Assembly (NCBI GenBank): GCA_016794985.1
Contig: JAEUIQ010000096.1
Coordinates: forward strand, 56,076 to 120,075
Reading direction: 5' to 3'
Length of the DNA: 64,000 nucleotides
DNA from: Planctomycetaceae bacterium
GTDB taxonomy: Bacteria; Planctomycetota; Planctomycetia; Pirellulales; Pirellulaceae
How positions within the stretch are numbered: the stretch's first letter is position 1; each line of letters begins with the position of its first letter. Of the stretch, positions 44,653 to 53,554 are shown piece after piece. The notes under the pieces were generated by a model that saw only the letters and a list, made by a program, of their open reading frames with translations, made no database searches and had not been told where the DNA came from. A program made the position numbers and the translations under genes.

Positions 44653-45477
44653 ATGTCACGAGTATCTCGGGTTTTGCTCACTTCTGTTTTGACTTTTTGG
44701 GCTCTCTTGCTTTTTCCCAACATTTCGGCGGCCCAAACGGATTCTGCTGAACTGCGTCGCGCGAAACAGCTGATCGAAAAGGAGAAAGTCGCGATCTTAG
44801 TCTTCGCGCACCCGACCGCCGACTTTCAATCGATCCAATTGGAGGGGCACAAGGCGCAACGAAATGGATTTTCGTTGGCGTATAAGTTTTATTGGTATTC
44901 CCCCATCAGCGAAAAAAAACATACCACCCAGCTTACGTTTCATTTTGATGACAACGGAAATCTCGATTTCATTCAAACGGGACACACCTCTTCACTTTTT
45001 AAGCCGTTTTTTGGCTCCAATACCGTTGGTAGCCTGATCAAATCCGAACTGAAAAAAGATGCGTCTCTCCAGAATGACCGCGAATTCATGAAACTGCTGG
45101 AGATGAACTCGAAAGAAATACTTGAGAGCTATTTGCGCCGAGACGTTTCGGAATTAGCAACAGTGGTTGCAGGCCTGTTGGACGTAGAAACAACCGAAGC
45201 CCCAAGCTCGGTTTTACGAACGACTCCAACTGAAAGTTCCGGAGCGAAAAATAGTTCGGCCAACGATTCGAGCCAAAACTCGGAGTTGGTCGCTCTGATC
45301 AATAAATCGAAATGCATGGACGACTCCGAGAGAAAATATTGGAAGAACATGCTGCCAATCATGACCAGCGAGCAGAAAATCAATTTGAAGGAAATCTTGG
45401 TCAATGAACGTGAAGCATTGGAAAGAATCGATCAAAAGTACTTGGAAGCGACAAAGCGAGTAAGCCAACAAAAGTAG
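44653..45477 (+). CDS. Secreted protein of unknown function
   Basis: A 274-residue protein with signal peptide MSRVSRVLLTSVLTFWALLL, cleavage probably after ISA near residue 27. The mature part contains a beta-rich segment (LAYKFYWYSPISEKKHTTQLTFHFDDNGNLDFIQTG, residues about 75-115) and ends in a charged helical region (MTSEQKINLKEILVNEREALERIDQKYLEAT). A Ser/Thr/Asn-rich linker lies near 185-215. No known domain was recognised. AAGGGA lies about 10 bases upstream of the start. It is part of the run of envelope genes. Confidence 0.72.
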   Translation: MSRVSRVLLTSVLTFWALLLFPNISAAQTDSAELRRAKQLIEKEKVAILVFAHPTADFQSIQLEGHKAQRNGFSLAYKFYWYSPISEKKHTTQLTFHFDDNGNLDFIQTGHTSSLFKPFFGSNTVGSLIKSELKKDASLQNDREFMKLLEMNSKEILESYLRRDVSELATVVAGLLDVETTEAPSSVLRTTPTESSGAKNSSANDSSQNSELVALINKSKCMDDSERKYWKNMLPIMTSEQKINLKEILVNEREALERIDQKYLEATKRVSQQK

Positions 45478-45518
45478 CAAGTTCCTAACTCTCTCCCATT
45501 CTTTGTTCTGGTCTCTTT

Positions 45519-45950
45519 ATGCTGTCCAAAACGTTGTCTCATGTGAAACGCCCCCATTTCGTTTCTTGGCAAGTTTTGCTTAAATCCATGCTGTGGTCGA
45601 CGGCAATCGCCGGAGTAGGATTTCTCATCGGGGGGATATTGGGGCTTTATCAACTAGGCGATCACATACCGCTGCTAGGTTTGATAGCCAATGACACAAG
45701 AGTGGTCTCGATCAGTGGTTTCTTAGCAGTGGTGGCAACCATCGGTGCATGCCAGTGGTTCTTCGAAGAAGCCGGCGTGTTGATTGGATTCATCATTCTA
45801 ACGAGTTTCGGGCTGCTAGTGATTTGCTGTGCGGTCACGTTCGGATACCATGCGTTCCACATGATTCGGACAGGTATTGCCGGTGCACTACTGCTGCCAT
45901 TGATCAGCTTTCCGATTACCTACTTCTTAGTCGCGAAGAGCAGAACATGA
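45519..45950 (+). CDS. Small integral membrane protein of unknown function
   Basis: A 143-residue protein with about four transmembrane helices (residues about 22-45, 60-80, 85-108, 115-138) and short loops. No conserved motif was recognised. It lies 41 bp after the secreted-protein gene and is followed by a likely terminator, so it is probably the last gene of the plus-strand run that begins at 40210. Confidence 0.65.
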   Translation: MLSKTLSHVKRPHFVSWQVLLKSMLWSTAIAGVGFLIGGILGLYQLGDHIPLLGLIANDTRVVSISGFLAVVATIGACQWFFEEAGVLIGFIILTSFGLLVICCAVTFGYHAFHMIRTGIAGALLLPLISFPITYFLVAKSRT

Positions 45951-45965
45951 GCCATGCCATCGGAT

Positions 45966-46008
45966 AAAGGTCGTGCTTGGACCTTTGCGATCCTTCGAGG
46001 GTTTTTTT
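45966..46008 (+). terminator. Probable rho-independent terminator of the 40.2-45.9 kb gene run
   Basis: AAAGGTC-gtgcttg-GACCTTT (45966-45986) is followed by a second small hairpin CCT-tcg-AGG and GTTTTTTTC (45992-46009). The T-tract directly after the second stem is what makes it terminator-like. Confidence 0.6.
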
Positions 46009-46104
46009 CACTGCGGGTCGTCCGGGATCTCAATCTTTCGAGTCACTTGGAGCAGACGCAGACCGGGGCCGAGGCACCAACTGGGCCAGCGTTAACTGGA
46101 CCGT

Positions 46105-46260
46105 TAACGAGGGACACACAACTTTCGCTGACTTTCGCTGACTTTCTCTGGGGATCGAGGAAGGCTTGGTGCCGAACTCTCTGCGCCCGATCCTTGCTCG
46201 CTGGCCACTTTTTACTTACTAGAAGATTGAGAACGTTGAGTGTCCCTGGAAGCGACCTCT
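46105..46260. repeat. Young copy of the small inverted-end element (copy 1 of a near-identical pair)
   Basis: The left end is GGGACACACAACTTTCGCTG (46111-46130) and the right end GAACGTTGAGTGTCCCTGG (46231-46249). The intervening 100 bp are the same as at 55.26-55.37 kb, apart from one extra 10-bp unit GCTGACTTTC near the left end (46127-46136). The ends form an inverted repeat (GGGACACACAACTTTC against GGGACACTCAACGTTC). It encodes nothing; the open frame crossing it is an artefact. Confidence 0.88.
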
Positions 46261-46411
46261 GTCCCCCGCTTCCGCGAGCGCGAAGTGTGCGCCATTGCGA
46301 TCATCCCAAACTGGGAGACGCAGCGGGTGCTGTGGAAACGGCTCGTCAAGCGAACTAGCTAGACAAGCCAGGTTAGTCGTGAGTCAAATTCTAGCGACGA
46401 AGATCTTGATC

Positions 46412-47818
46412 TTATATTAGGATATCGTTAATGACGTTACCCTTTACATCCGTTAGTCGGAAATCTCGACCTGCGTGGCGATAGGTGAGCGATTCGTGGT
46501 CTAGGCCTAGAATGGCCAGCATGGTTGCGTGCAGGTCTGCGATCTGGACTGGGTTCTCAACCGCTTCGTAGCCATAATCATCGCTCCGGCCGTAGGTGAT
46601 TCCCGGCTTCACGCCGCCGCCAGCCATCCACATTGAAAATGCTTTCGTATTGTGATCGCGTCCTTCCTGACCTTCGGCATAGGGAGTGCGGCCAAATTCT
46701 CCAGTCCAGACAATCAATGTGTCCTTCAACAGATCTCGCTGGGCTAGGTCGGCCAACATTGCGGCAATCGGTTGATCGACCTCATCGCAGCTCTGCTTGA
46801 GTTTCGTATTGAGACTGAAGTGATGGTCCCAGTTGCCATGAGTGATCTCTACAAAACGGACTCCCGCTTCGACCATGCGGCGTGCGAGCAAACACTTGCG
46901 TCCCATGTCGTCACATTGCTCTGAACCAATGCCATAAGCTTTCTGCGTTGCTGCCGTTTCACCAGCGAGATCGAGCACTTCGGGCATTTCTCGCTGCATT
47001 CGAAACGCCAGTTCGTAGGATTGAATCACGCCGTCCACTTCTGGATTAAACGAGTCACGATTCAACTTTTCGCGATTGAGTGTTTGAATGAAGTCCAACT
47101 CCTTTCGCTGGTCGGCAACTGGCTGTTTGGCAGAAAGATTGGGAACGCTGGCGAATCGAATCGGGCGATCATTGTGCCCGATTCGCGTCCCTTGGTAGAC
47201 CGCTGGTAGAAACGAACTGCCATAGTTAGTCGCTCCGCCAAAACCGCTGGGAGGCGTCAGACTGACAAAGCCTGGTAGATTCTGATTCTCGGTTCCCAGC
47301 CCATACAACGTCCATGCACCAAGGGACGGGCGAACAAACTGCGCAGTGCCGGTGTGCAACTTGATGAAGGCTTGCGGGTGCGCTGGCACGTCGGTCTGCA
47401 TTGATGAAACCACACACAGTTTATCAGCATGTTTTGCCAGTTGCGGAAGCAGTTCCGACATCCACAAGCCACTCTGTCCGTGCTGAGCAAACTTCCATTT
47501 CGACCCCAGCCACTGTGAACCGGGCCGAGGCCCCGGCTTTCCCGAATCATGATTCAATTGGGGTTTGTAGTCCAGCAGGTCCACATGGGACGGAGCACCA
47601 CTCATGCAAAGAAAGATGACTCGCTTAGCCCTCGGTTTCAGCGGAGTTTTCTTGGGAGCCAGGGGTGAATCGTCGTCTGCTGCTTGTGCTATCTGAGCGC
47701 CAGCCAAAGCCGAGAAGGCCATCCAGCCAAAGCCGCATGCCGTCGACTGAAGCACATCGCGTCGTGTCAAAAGCGCGTTCACTCTTGAACAGGTCTTCGA
47801 ATCTTTCATTTTCGTCAC
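46412..47818 (-). CDS. DUF1501 family protein, Tat-exported
   Basis: A 468-residue protein with a Tat signal (LTRRDVLQSTACGFGWMAFS, residues about 17-36). It shows the DUF1501 pattern of the alkaline phosphatase-like superfamily: AKRVIFLCMSGAPSHVDLLDYKP near the start, SSMQTDVPAHPQAFIKLHTG, EITHGNWDHH in the middle, and DTLIVWTGEFGRTPYAEGQEGRDHN near the C-terminus. Function is not established; these genes nearly always sit next to DUF1549/DUF1553 cytochrome-like genes, as here. The two genes are separated by 96 bp that are almost filled by an inverted-repeat element, which may interfere with co-expression. Confidence 0.93.
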   Translation of the reverse strand: MTKMKDSKTCSRVNALLTRRDVLQSTACGFGWMAFSALAGAQIAQAADDDSPLAPKKTPLKPRAKRVIFLCMSGAPSHVDLLDYKPQLNHDSGKPGPRPGSQWLGSKWKFAQHGQSGLWMSELLPQLAKHADKLCVVSSMQTDVPAHPQAFIKLHTGTAQFVRPSLGAWTLYGLGTENQNLPGFVSLTPPSGFGGATNYGSSFLPAVYQGTRIGHNDRPIRFASVPNLSAKQPVADQRKELDFIQTLNREKLNRDSFNPEVDGVIQSYELAFRMQREMPEVLDLAGETAATQKAYGIGSEQCDDMGRKCLLARRMVEAGVRFVEITHGNWDHHFSLNTKLKQSCDEVDQPIAAMLADLAQRDLLKDTLIVWTGEFGRTPYAEGQEGRDHNTKAFSMWMAGGGVKPGITYGRSDDYGYEAVENPVQIADLHATMLAILGLDHESLTYRHAGRDFRLTDVKGNVINDILI

Positions 47819-47837
47819 GCTTTCAAAATTATGGGTT

Positions 47838-47913
47838 CAGAAAAGGGGTCAGGAACCAATAGCCAAATGGCCCGGAGGGTGCTTCGCACTATTGATTCCT
47901 GACCCCTTTTCTG
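47838..47913. repeat. Perfect 17-bp inverted-repeat element between two operon genes
   Basis: CAGAAAAGGGGTCAGGA (47838-47854) is the exact reverse complement of TCCTGACCCCTTTTCTG (47897-47913), and pairing continues inward with CAATAG/CTATTG. The 76-bp hairpin is the kind of REP sequence linked to RAYT-type transposases in many bacteria. It ends 2 bp from the DUF1549 stop codon and starts 19 bp before the DUF1501 start codon. Confidence 0.85.
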
Positions 47914-47914
47914 T

Positions 47915-50740
47915 TCAATCAACAAATCGGAACTCTGCCGATCCGAACAGACCGCGAGCGATACTCGTCCATGCAGCCCGCGAGTTGCCGGTTGCCTTCA
48001 CCAAAGATTTAGCTGCCGACGATTCGGTGTGGGACGGGGCACGATTAAGGACCTGCCGGAATACAAACCGCAGTCTTTCATCAAACGAAGACTGAGGAGA
48101 CGCCCCCGGGTGAGCCTTTAATGCCAGATCCGCAAGAGCCTGCGATTGGTCGGCGACGAAATCGCTGTTCAACATAAACAGAGCTTGCGCCGGCACGTTG
48201 GTGGCATCGCGAGCTCCGTGGGTGGCTGAGTTGTCTGGAGGATCGAAGGCGGAGAGCAATGCAGGCTTTACGCTGCGAGTTGCAGGAAGGTAGATCGAAC
48301 GGAAGTCGTTGGTAGCGCCTTCGATCTGTTCCAGAGTCACCGCTTGAAGACGCTCGCCTCCGATGGGACCATCGCCAGCCCGACCGATCAGCGAACCTGG
48401 CGGAGGCAGTCGATTCAACCGCCCCGAGGCCGCCAGCATTCCATCGCGAATTTCTTCCGCTTCCAAGCGTCGCGAGTTGTGTCGCCACAACATCGTATTG
48501 TCTGGATCGACCGCGAAGCATGTTTCGTCATAATTCGACGACAGGCGATAGACTCGACTGAGCGCAATGTCGCGAATCAACTGCTTGATGGACCATCCAT
48601 TTTGAACAAAACGCGTCGCCAGGTAGTCCAGCAATTCCGGATGAGATGGCTGCCCGCCCGTAGTTCCGAAGTTATCAACGCTTTCGACGAGTCCCCGTCC
48701 AAACATCCAGTGCCAAACTCGATTGACGATCACCCGTGATGTCAAAGTATTCTCGGCCGAGACCAAAGCGTTAGCCAATTCAAGACGACCACTTCCCTGA
48801 CGAATCGCAATGTCGGTTCCCGAGCCAAGCAGACCGGGAACACCTCGCGGAACCGTCTCGCCCACATTCTCGATACTGCCGCGGAGAAACAGCGGACTAT
48901 CCGCGATGCTCTCAAAACCGCTGGATCGCATGCGTCTTCCAGACTGATCTCCAGCCATTGGCTCATCCGGCTGCTGCATCGGACCGCCAGGTTGCATCGG
49001 GCCTCGAGATTGCGCTGGTCCTCCCGGCGACCGAGGACCACCGGGTCGCATCGGACCACCGGGTTGTTGTGGCCGACCAGGGCCATTGGGCCGACCTCCC
49101 GGCATTAGCCCACCACCGGGACCGGGACGATTCGCTCCGGGACGATTCGCTCCGGGGCGACGCGGTTGGGGTGTCGAGCCAGGACGATCGCTGACGCCCA
49201 TCGCCAGAGCTTTCGCTGATCCATCGTCGTTGACAAAACCTAGTTCGAATTCCAGTTGCGACACTTGAGTGCTGATCCGAACCACGTCGAAGTCGGACAG
49301 GCCGTCTGTGGCTTGGCCGCCATTGGCTCGCTGAGCCCGTGCGGAGCGTTGTTGTTGTTGAAGCCGCTCCAACTTTTGTTGCTTCTGTCGAATTTCGGCA
49401 GAACTCAATCCACTTCCAACCACCGGCAAACCTGCTTTGGCCGGCAGTTCAACCAATCCCGCACGGTTGCGCCCACCAACGGCTCCCGGTGTTCCATACT
49501 TGGTTTCGGTCGAAAGAAAAATTCCGGCCAGCGCGGTGTAGTCGCGTTGTGAAATGGGATCGAACCGGTGGTCATGACATCGCGCACAAGCAGCGGTTTG
49601 ACCGAGGAATGCTTGAGTCACCACCGCAATCTGATCGTCGGCAAGATCGACGGCAAACTGTCTTGGGTTCCGCTCGTTGATGGGGATCTCGCCAATCGCC
49701 AGAAAGGAAGTGGCGATCAACTGGTCGGCTCGCTGCGAGTCGTTCTTTGCGGGCAGTAAGTCTCCCGCAATCTGTTCGCGCACGAACTGATCAAACGGTT
49801 TGTCTTTCTCGAACGCATCAATCACGTAATCTCGATAACGCCAAGCATGCGGATAGACAAGATTGGCATCTTTACCTGACGACTCTGCGTATCGAGCCAC
49901 ATCCAGCCAGTGACGTCCCCAACGTTCCGCGTACTCACGGGAGTTCAGTAGAGATTCAACGAATTTCTCAATGAGTTCATTACGAAGATCAGGTTGCGAG
50001 TTCCACTGTTGCTCGAAGTACGCAATTTCTTCCGAAGTGGGTGGCAAACCTGTCAAGTCAAATCGAAGCCGACGCAATAGTACCAACGGCTCTGCGTCCG
50101 CAACCGGCGATACTCCCGTTCGTTGCCATTGAGCTGCCACCAGACGATCGATATCAGTCAGTGGCCAGTCGGCATGTTGCGTTGCGATCTTGGCGGACGA
50201 CACGTTGACAGACTTCAGTGGCTGGTAAGACCACCACTGGCGTGCCTGAGATGTATCGTGTCGCGTTACGACTTTCGATGCTCCGTCACGCGGATCAGCC
50301 GCTCCCATCCGCACCCAGGTCTCAAAGTCGCGAATGATGTTTTCAGCAAGTTTTCCACCTTCGTCTTTGGGTGGCATTTCCAAATCGTCGCTCGAGTATC
50401 GGATTGCTGAAATCAACAGACTGGCTTGGAGATTCCCCGGCACCACGGCTGGTCCAGAGTCACCACCGCGGCGTATCCCTTCACGTGTGTCCAGCAGCAA
50501 ACCTCCCTGAATCTCGCCAGCCTTTTCTGAATGACACGCATAACATTTGTCGACCAGCACAGGACGTATCTTGGCTTCAAAGAACTGCAACTGTTCCTGA
50601 GAAAGTTTTTCCTGCCCGATAGCAGTACTTGATATCCATGCCATCAGCAGCGCAACAACTTTGCATGCTGGATGAAAACGGGAACGCCACTCATATTTGT
50701 CGTTCATCATCGACCCAGGCATTTGTTGATGTGATTTCAT
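47915..50740 (-). CDS. Planctomycete cytochrome-type DUF1549/DUF1553 protein
   Basis: A 941-residue exported protein. After an N-terminal signal (hydrophobic stretch about 27-42) comes a PSCyt1-type cytochrome domain with the haem site CYACH at residues 66-70. DUF1549 follows (about 190-400; DIDRLVAAQW, RRLRFDLTGLPPT, RYAESSGKD, AARCHDHRFDPI near its end), then a Gly/Pro-rich insert (about 515-600; GANRPGANRPG, repeated GGPMxPGGP), then DUF1553 (about 640-920; NRVWHWMFGRGLVESVDNFGTTG, SNYDETCFAVDPDN, RRLEAEEIRDGMLA). The haem suggests a redox role in the periplasm; the substrate is unknown. ATG 50740 has GAGGAAG 4-5 bases upstream. The gene is preceded by the FecR gene (9-bp gap). Confidence 0.93.
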   Translation of the reverse strand: MKSHQQMPGSMMNDKYEWRSRFHPACKVVALLMAWISSTAIGQEKLSQEQLQFFEAKIRPVLVDKCYACHSEKAGEIQGGLLLDTREGIRRGGDSGPAVVPGNLQASLLISAIRYSSDDLEMPPKDEGGKLAENIIRDFETWVRMGAADPRDGASKVVTRHDTSQARQWWSYQPLKSVNVSSAKIATQHADWPLTDIDRLVAAQWQRTGVSPVADAEPLVLLRRLRFDLTGLPPTSEEIAYFEQQWNSQPDLRNELIEKFVESLLNSREYAERWGRHWLDVARYAESSGKDANLVYPHAWRYRDYVIDAFEKDKPFDQFVREQIAGDLLPAKNDSQRADQLIATSFLAIGEIPINERNPRQFAVDLADDQIAVVTQAFLGQTAACARCHDHRFDPISQRDYTALAGIFLSTETKYGTPGAVGGRNRAGLVELPAKAGLPVVGSGLSSAEIRQKQQKLERLQQQQRSARAQRANGGQATDGLSDFDVVRISTQVSQLEFELGFVNDDGSAKALAMGVSDRPGSTPQPRRPGANRPGANRPGPGGGLMPGGRPNGPGRPQQPGGPMRPGGPRSPGGPAQSRGPMQPGGPMQQPDEPMAGDQSGRRMRSSGFESIADSPLFLRGSIENVGETVPRGVPGLLGSGTDIAIRQGSGRLELANALVSAENTLTSRVIVNRVWHWMFGRGLVESVDNFGTTGGQPSHPELLDYLATRFVQNGWSIKQLIRDIALSRVYRLSSNYDETCFAVDPDNTMLWRHNSRRLEAEEIRDGMLAASGRLNRLPPPGSLIGRAGDGPIGGERLQAVTLEQIEGATNDFRSIYLPATRSVKPALLSAFDPPDNSATHGARDATNVPAQALFMLNSDFVADQSQALADLALKAHPGASPQSSFDERLRFVFRQVLNRAPSHTESSAAKSLVKATGNSRAAWTSIARGLFGSAEFRFVD

Positions 50741-50749
50741 AGAACTTCC

Positions 50750-52138
50750 TCAATTCTCAAACGACTGATCCACGATGACACGCACTTGATCGCCAAAGGC
50801 TCCGTGGGCTGCCAGATCAAGCTTTACGGTGCGACGATCTTCACTCAACGTGACCGTGTCATCGCGCGGCGTACCGGACAACTCCAACGCTCGGCCCTTC
50901 TGCGGAAACTGCCCGCCTCGCTTCGAAAAAATACCGTCACTGGCGCGCAAGTCATCGCCAACGACAATCAGTCCCAACACAGGACGATCAAAAGTGATTT
51001 CACCGACGATGCGTGCCAACTCATCGGGGTTGGGCTGATTCGGCCGCGTTGCGCGATCGTCCCTCAGATCCAATGGCTTGAACTGCAGCAGAAAAGACTT
51101 CACCCGCGTCCCCGCCGGAATATCTGACGGTGACAATTCCGCAGCGACACGAACCTTCCCGGGCGCAGTGATGTTCACTCCGAGCGGTTTGTTCAGAAAT
51201 TGCGCGTAGCCTTCTGGCAGTACGAATATGTCAGTGTCGCTTTGAACAAGCCCCATGGGTCGCGGCCAATGGGGTGCAAACTGGAAGGCCCCCGTGGAAC
51301 CAGCAACTCCGGATGCAATCGGCCAGACCTTTTCAAATGTCACGGCATCAAACGGCGAGGTTTCAATTTCATGCCGTTGGTTCACGCGAACCGCTTCACC
51401 TTCCTGAAGTAACCGTTTGTCTTGCTGATTCGTTGGTATGACTTCCACTTCTCCGTCGAACACCGAGACTTCGGGAACGCCTTCAGCATCGATCTCGATT
51501 CCAAAGGCAGTGCCCAGATCGACGACATCGGCTGTGGGAGTGCTGACTTGAAAGCCTTCGGCACCCGGCGGAACCGTTGCCGTCAAAAGTCCCGTGTGCA
51601 ACCGAGTCTTTCCCGGCCCGATCAATTCATAACGGGCTGGCCCTTGCAGTGTGACTTCCACTCCATCATCAAACTGCAAGTGAATGAACCCACGCTGGAT
51701 CTCAATGGTCCTGCTGCCAAGTCGATCGCCATTCTGCAAGGGACTGTCTGTCTGGTAGAGCGACGCTACCGACACAAACGTTTCGATTGCCGCTTCCCTA
51801 CGCTCGCTTTTCTGAAACAGAAACAACACGACCAGCAGACAGGCTGCCAAGCTCGCAACAACGGTGATGATTCGTTTGAGCGATCGACGCTGCGGCTGGT
51901 GTAGACTCGAGGTAACTTCGTTTACTTGGTCCATTAATATCAGTCCGCGAGCGGCATCGCGCAGCATCTGATCACGAACATTGGCTTCGACAAATCGCCG
52001 CATCTCTTCGGGATGCTCTTTCAGTCGACTCAAAAGCTCTGCTTGCTGGTCCGCGTCGATCGAACTCTCCAACCACTGCTCCATTAGGTGATCGAACCGC
52101 GTTTCGTCATTCGTGAATTGGTCGTCTGGCTGGCTCAA
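50750..52138 (-). CDS. FecR-like membrane protein
   Basis: A 462-residue protein. The cytoplasmic N-terminus (MEQWLESSIDADQQAELLSRLKEHPEEMRRF) is like other planctomycete anti-sigma/FecR proteins. A transmembrane helix spans about 90-108 and a FecR domain about 130-235 (VTLQGPARYEL, FQVSTPTADVVDLGTAFGIE, VSVFDGEVEV). The C-terminal 200 residues are beta-rich and have no recognised catalytic site. I chose the TTG at 52138 because AAGGAGAG lies 8 bases upstream and the codon overlaps the sigma stop as TTGA; a longer ATG frame from 52177 would begin inside the sigma gene. It probably controls the sigma factor encoded just before it. Confidence 0.85.
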   Translation of the reverse strand: MSQPDDQFTNDETRFDHLMEQWLESSIDADQQAELLSRLKEHPEEMRRFVEANVRDQMLRDAARGLILMDQVNEVTSSLHQPQRRSLKRIITVVASLAACLLVVLFLFQKSERREAAIETFVSVASLYQTDSPLQNGDRLGSRTIEIQRGFIHLQFDDGVEVTLQGPARYELIGPGKTRLHTGLLTATVPPGAEGFQVSTPTADVVDLGTAFGIEIDAEGVPEVSVFDGEVEVIPTNQQDKRLLQEGEAVRVNQRHEIETSPFDAVTFEKVWPIASGVAGSTGAFQFAPHWPRPMGLVQSDTDIFVLPEGYAQFLNKPLGVNITAPGKVRVAAELSPSDIPAGTRVKSFLLQFKPLDLRDDRATRPNQPNPDELARIVGEITFDRPVLGLIVVGDDLRASDGIFSKRGGQFPQKGRALELSGTPRDDTVTLSEDRRTVKLDLAAHGAFGDQVRVIVDQSFEN

Positions 52139-52665
52139 GCTGACTCTCCTTGCAGGCCGACGTGTCTCTCGACACATCGCCGGAGTACATCACGCGTCCG
52201 TTTCAAGATGGTGCGCACGTTATCAGCGGTGATATTCAATTTGTCGGCAATCGTTTCGGAAGTCTCACCGTCGGCGTATCGCAACTTGATGATCGCTCGC
52301 GGTCGCCCATCCAGTTGGCCAACACAGAGTCGCAGCGCTTCCATCTCATGATTGATGCGAGGTGCAATATCAGCCCAAGCCTGGGTGTATTGATCCAGAA
52401 ACAAAGAGTCGCAGATCAACCGATCCCGCGCAGCGTCTCGGCGATGCCCCAGAATCTCAAACTTTGCGATACCCAGAGCCCAGGGTAAGAACGGCTTCGA
52501 CTCGTCGTATTCGGCAAACTTCCGCAGCAACACCAGCGATACGTTCTGCACAATGTCGCGCACAGCCCACGGATCTCTTACCAGCGACGCGACAAACTGA
52601 CTGACCGTCGGCTGAGCGTCTGTCCAAAGTCGTGTAAATTGAATTTGTTGATTTTCGTCCAGCAT
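52135..52665 (-). CDS. ECF RNA polymerase sigma factor, Rhodopirellula/Verrucomicrobium type
   Basis: A 176-residue sigma factor. Region 2: FTRLWTDAQPTVSQFVASLVRDPWAVRDIVQNVSLVLLRKFAEYD, then FLPWALGIAKFEILGHRRD. Region 4: LDGRPRAIIKLRYADGETSETIADKLNITADNVRTILKRTRDVLRRCVE. The start at ATG 52665 is preferred over 52689 because GGAAAG lies just upstream and the protein then begins like its relatives. It leads the operon sigma, FecR, DUF1549/DUF1553, DUF1501, a set conserved in planctomycetes; control by the FecR partner is inferred. Confidence 0.92.
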   Translation of the reverse strand: MLDENQQIQFTRLWTDAQPTVSQFVASLVRDPWAVRDIVQNVSLVLLRKFAEYDESKPFLPWALGIAKFEILGHRRDAARDRLICDSLFLDQYTQAWADIAPRINHEMEALRLCVGQLDGRPRAIIKLRYADGETSETIADKLNITADNVRTILKRTRDVLRRCVERHVGLQGESA

Positions 52666-52759
52666 CTGCTTTCCAATCCTGATCCCCAATCATGATTCCT
52701 CGTGGATTCTATAATTCTCCACAAAGTTCAAGTAGCGTGACAGGATTCTGAAAAAATCT

Positions 52760-53375
52760 TTACCCCGTCCATTGATTCCGAGGCCCCGGAGACTCAGGAG
52801 ACTCCGGCCCGTAAATCGGAAATCCATCCGCAGCGTAGCCAACCAACATCATTCGGCGCGAGGGGTCTATCCTCATCAAGCTTGCCAAAAGACCAGAAGG
52901 CATACCGTGGTAGTGGTACAGTCCTCCGCCTTGTGCATGTGCATTGTTTCAATCGATTCCTAATGCAATAGAATTCGCCGGATGTAAGAACTCAAACTGC
53001 CAGCCAGCGGAAGCATCGCTATTCCGGAATGGTCCGGACCGATCGAACGGCACGCCATTCGCGGCAACGCCGAACCAGGACATGTTGATGGGTAGCGGCT
53101 TTTCGTTCTGGATTGGTTTTGCCGGCATACGTAGCTTATGCGACTGAGGACGGACTGCGACTGGATCGTGTCGATCGATTAGGAAAGTGTCCGATGGCGT
53201 GCCCGGTCAAACCGTTGGATTCAAGAAGTCGAAAGTCTCCTTCAATTCTCAAACTCAATCTTGACGCAGCAGCGTCGACGGACGTTGCCCTATTTGCGAG
53301 TCCTGTGAGGGAAGTCCCAACGCCAACTGTCGTACCTACGGCACCCGCAATCACATCACGACGGCTGATGTTCAT
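52760..53375 (-). pseudogene. YHYH-domain secreted protein, broken by a frameshift and a stop codon
   Basis: On the minus strand from ATG 53375 the frame starts with a Tat signal (MNISRRDVIAGAVGTTVGVG) and RIEGDFRLLESNGLTGHAIG, then FPNR, and stops at 53138. A one-base shift near 53145-53155 leads to MPAKPIQNEKPLPINMSWFG, VAANGVPFDRSG, WQFEFLHPANSIALGID, then an in-frame TGA (52949-52951), then NNAHAQGGGLYHYHGMPSGL, LVGYAADGFPIYGPESPESP and a stop at 52760. The order matches YHYH-domain proteins (..LGIDxNNAHVQP.GAYHYHG.PTGLL..GWAADGFPIYG). The usual last 60 or so residues are also missing. Two independent lesions plus truncation make loss of function very likely. Confidence 0.85.
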
Positions 53376-53554
53376 ACTTGGTTTCCTTATTCAAACGGCG
53401 ATCAAGCACTCGATGGTCAACGACCTTTCCGCGCGTGGCGTAGTTACCGGGGCGAACCCTGCTTCACTGATATCTCTCCGCGAACCGTTGTCCCTGTGAC
53501 AGAATTCTCCCAAAGGATTGACAAAACGAAGAGGACTAACTGGGGAAGGGACTA
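53376..53554. other. Non-coding flank of the YHYH pseudogene
   Basis: Short non-coding stretch containing the former upstream region of the YHYH gene (AAGGAAACC lies just before its start on the minus strand). No other gene is supported; an open minus-strand frame through 53391-53954 has no domain and crosses a repeat. Confidence 0.4.

Noticed and set aside
45954..46358. 134-codon open frame on the plus strand
   Set aside because: It runs through the repeat element and has no domain; a similar chance frame arises at the 55 kb copy.
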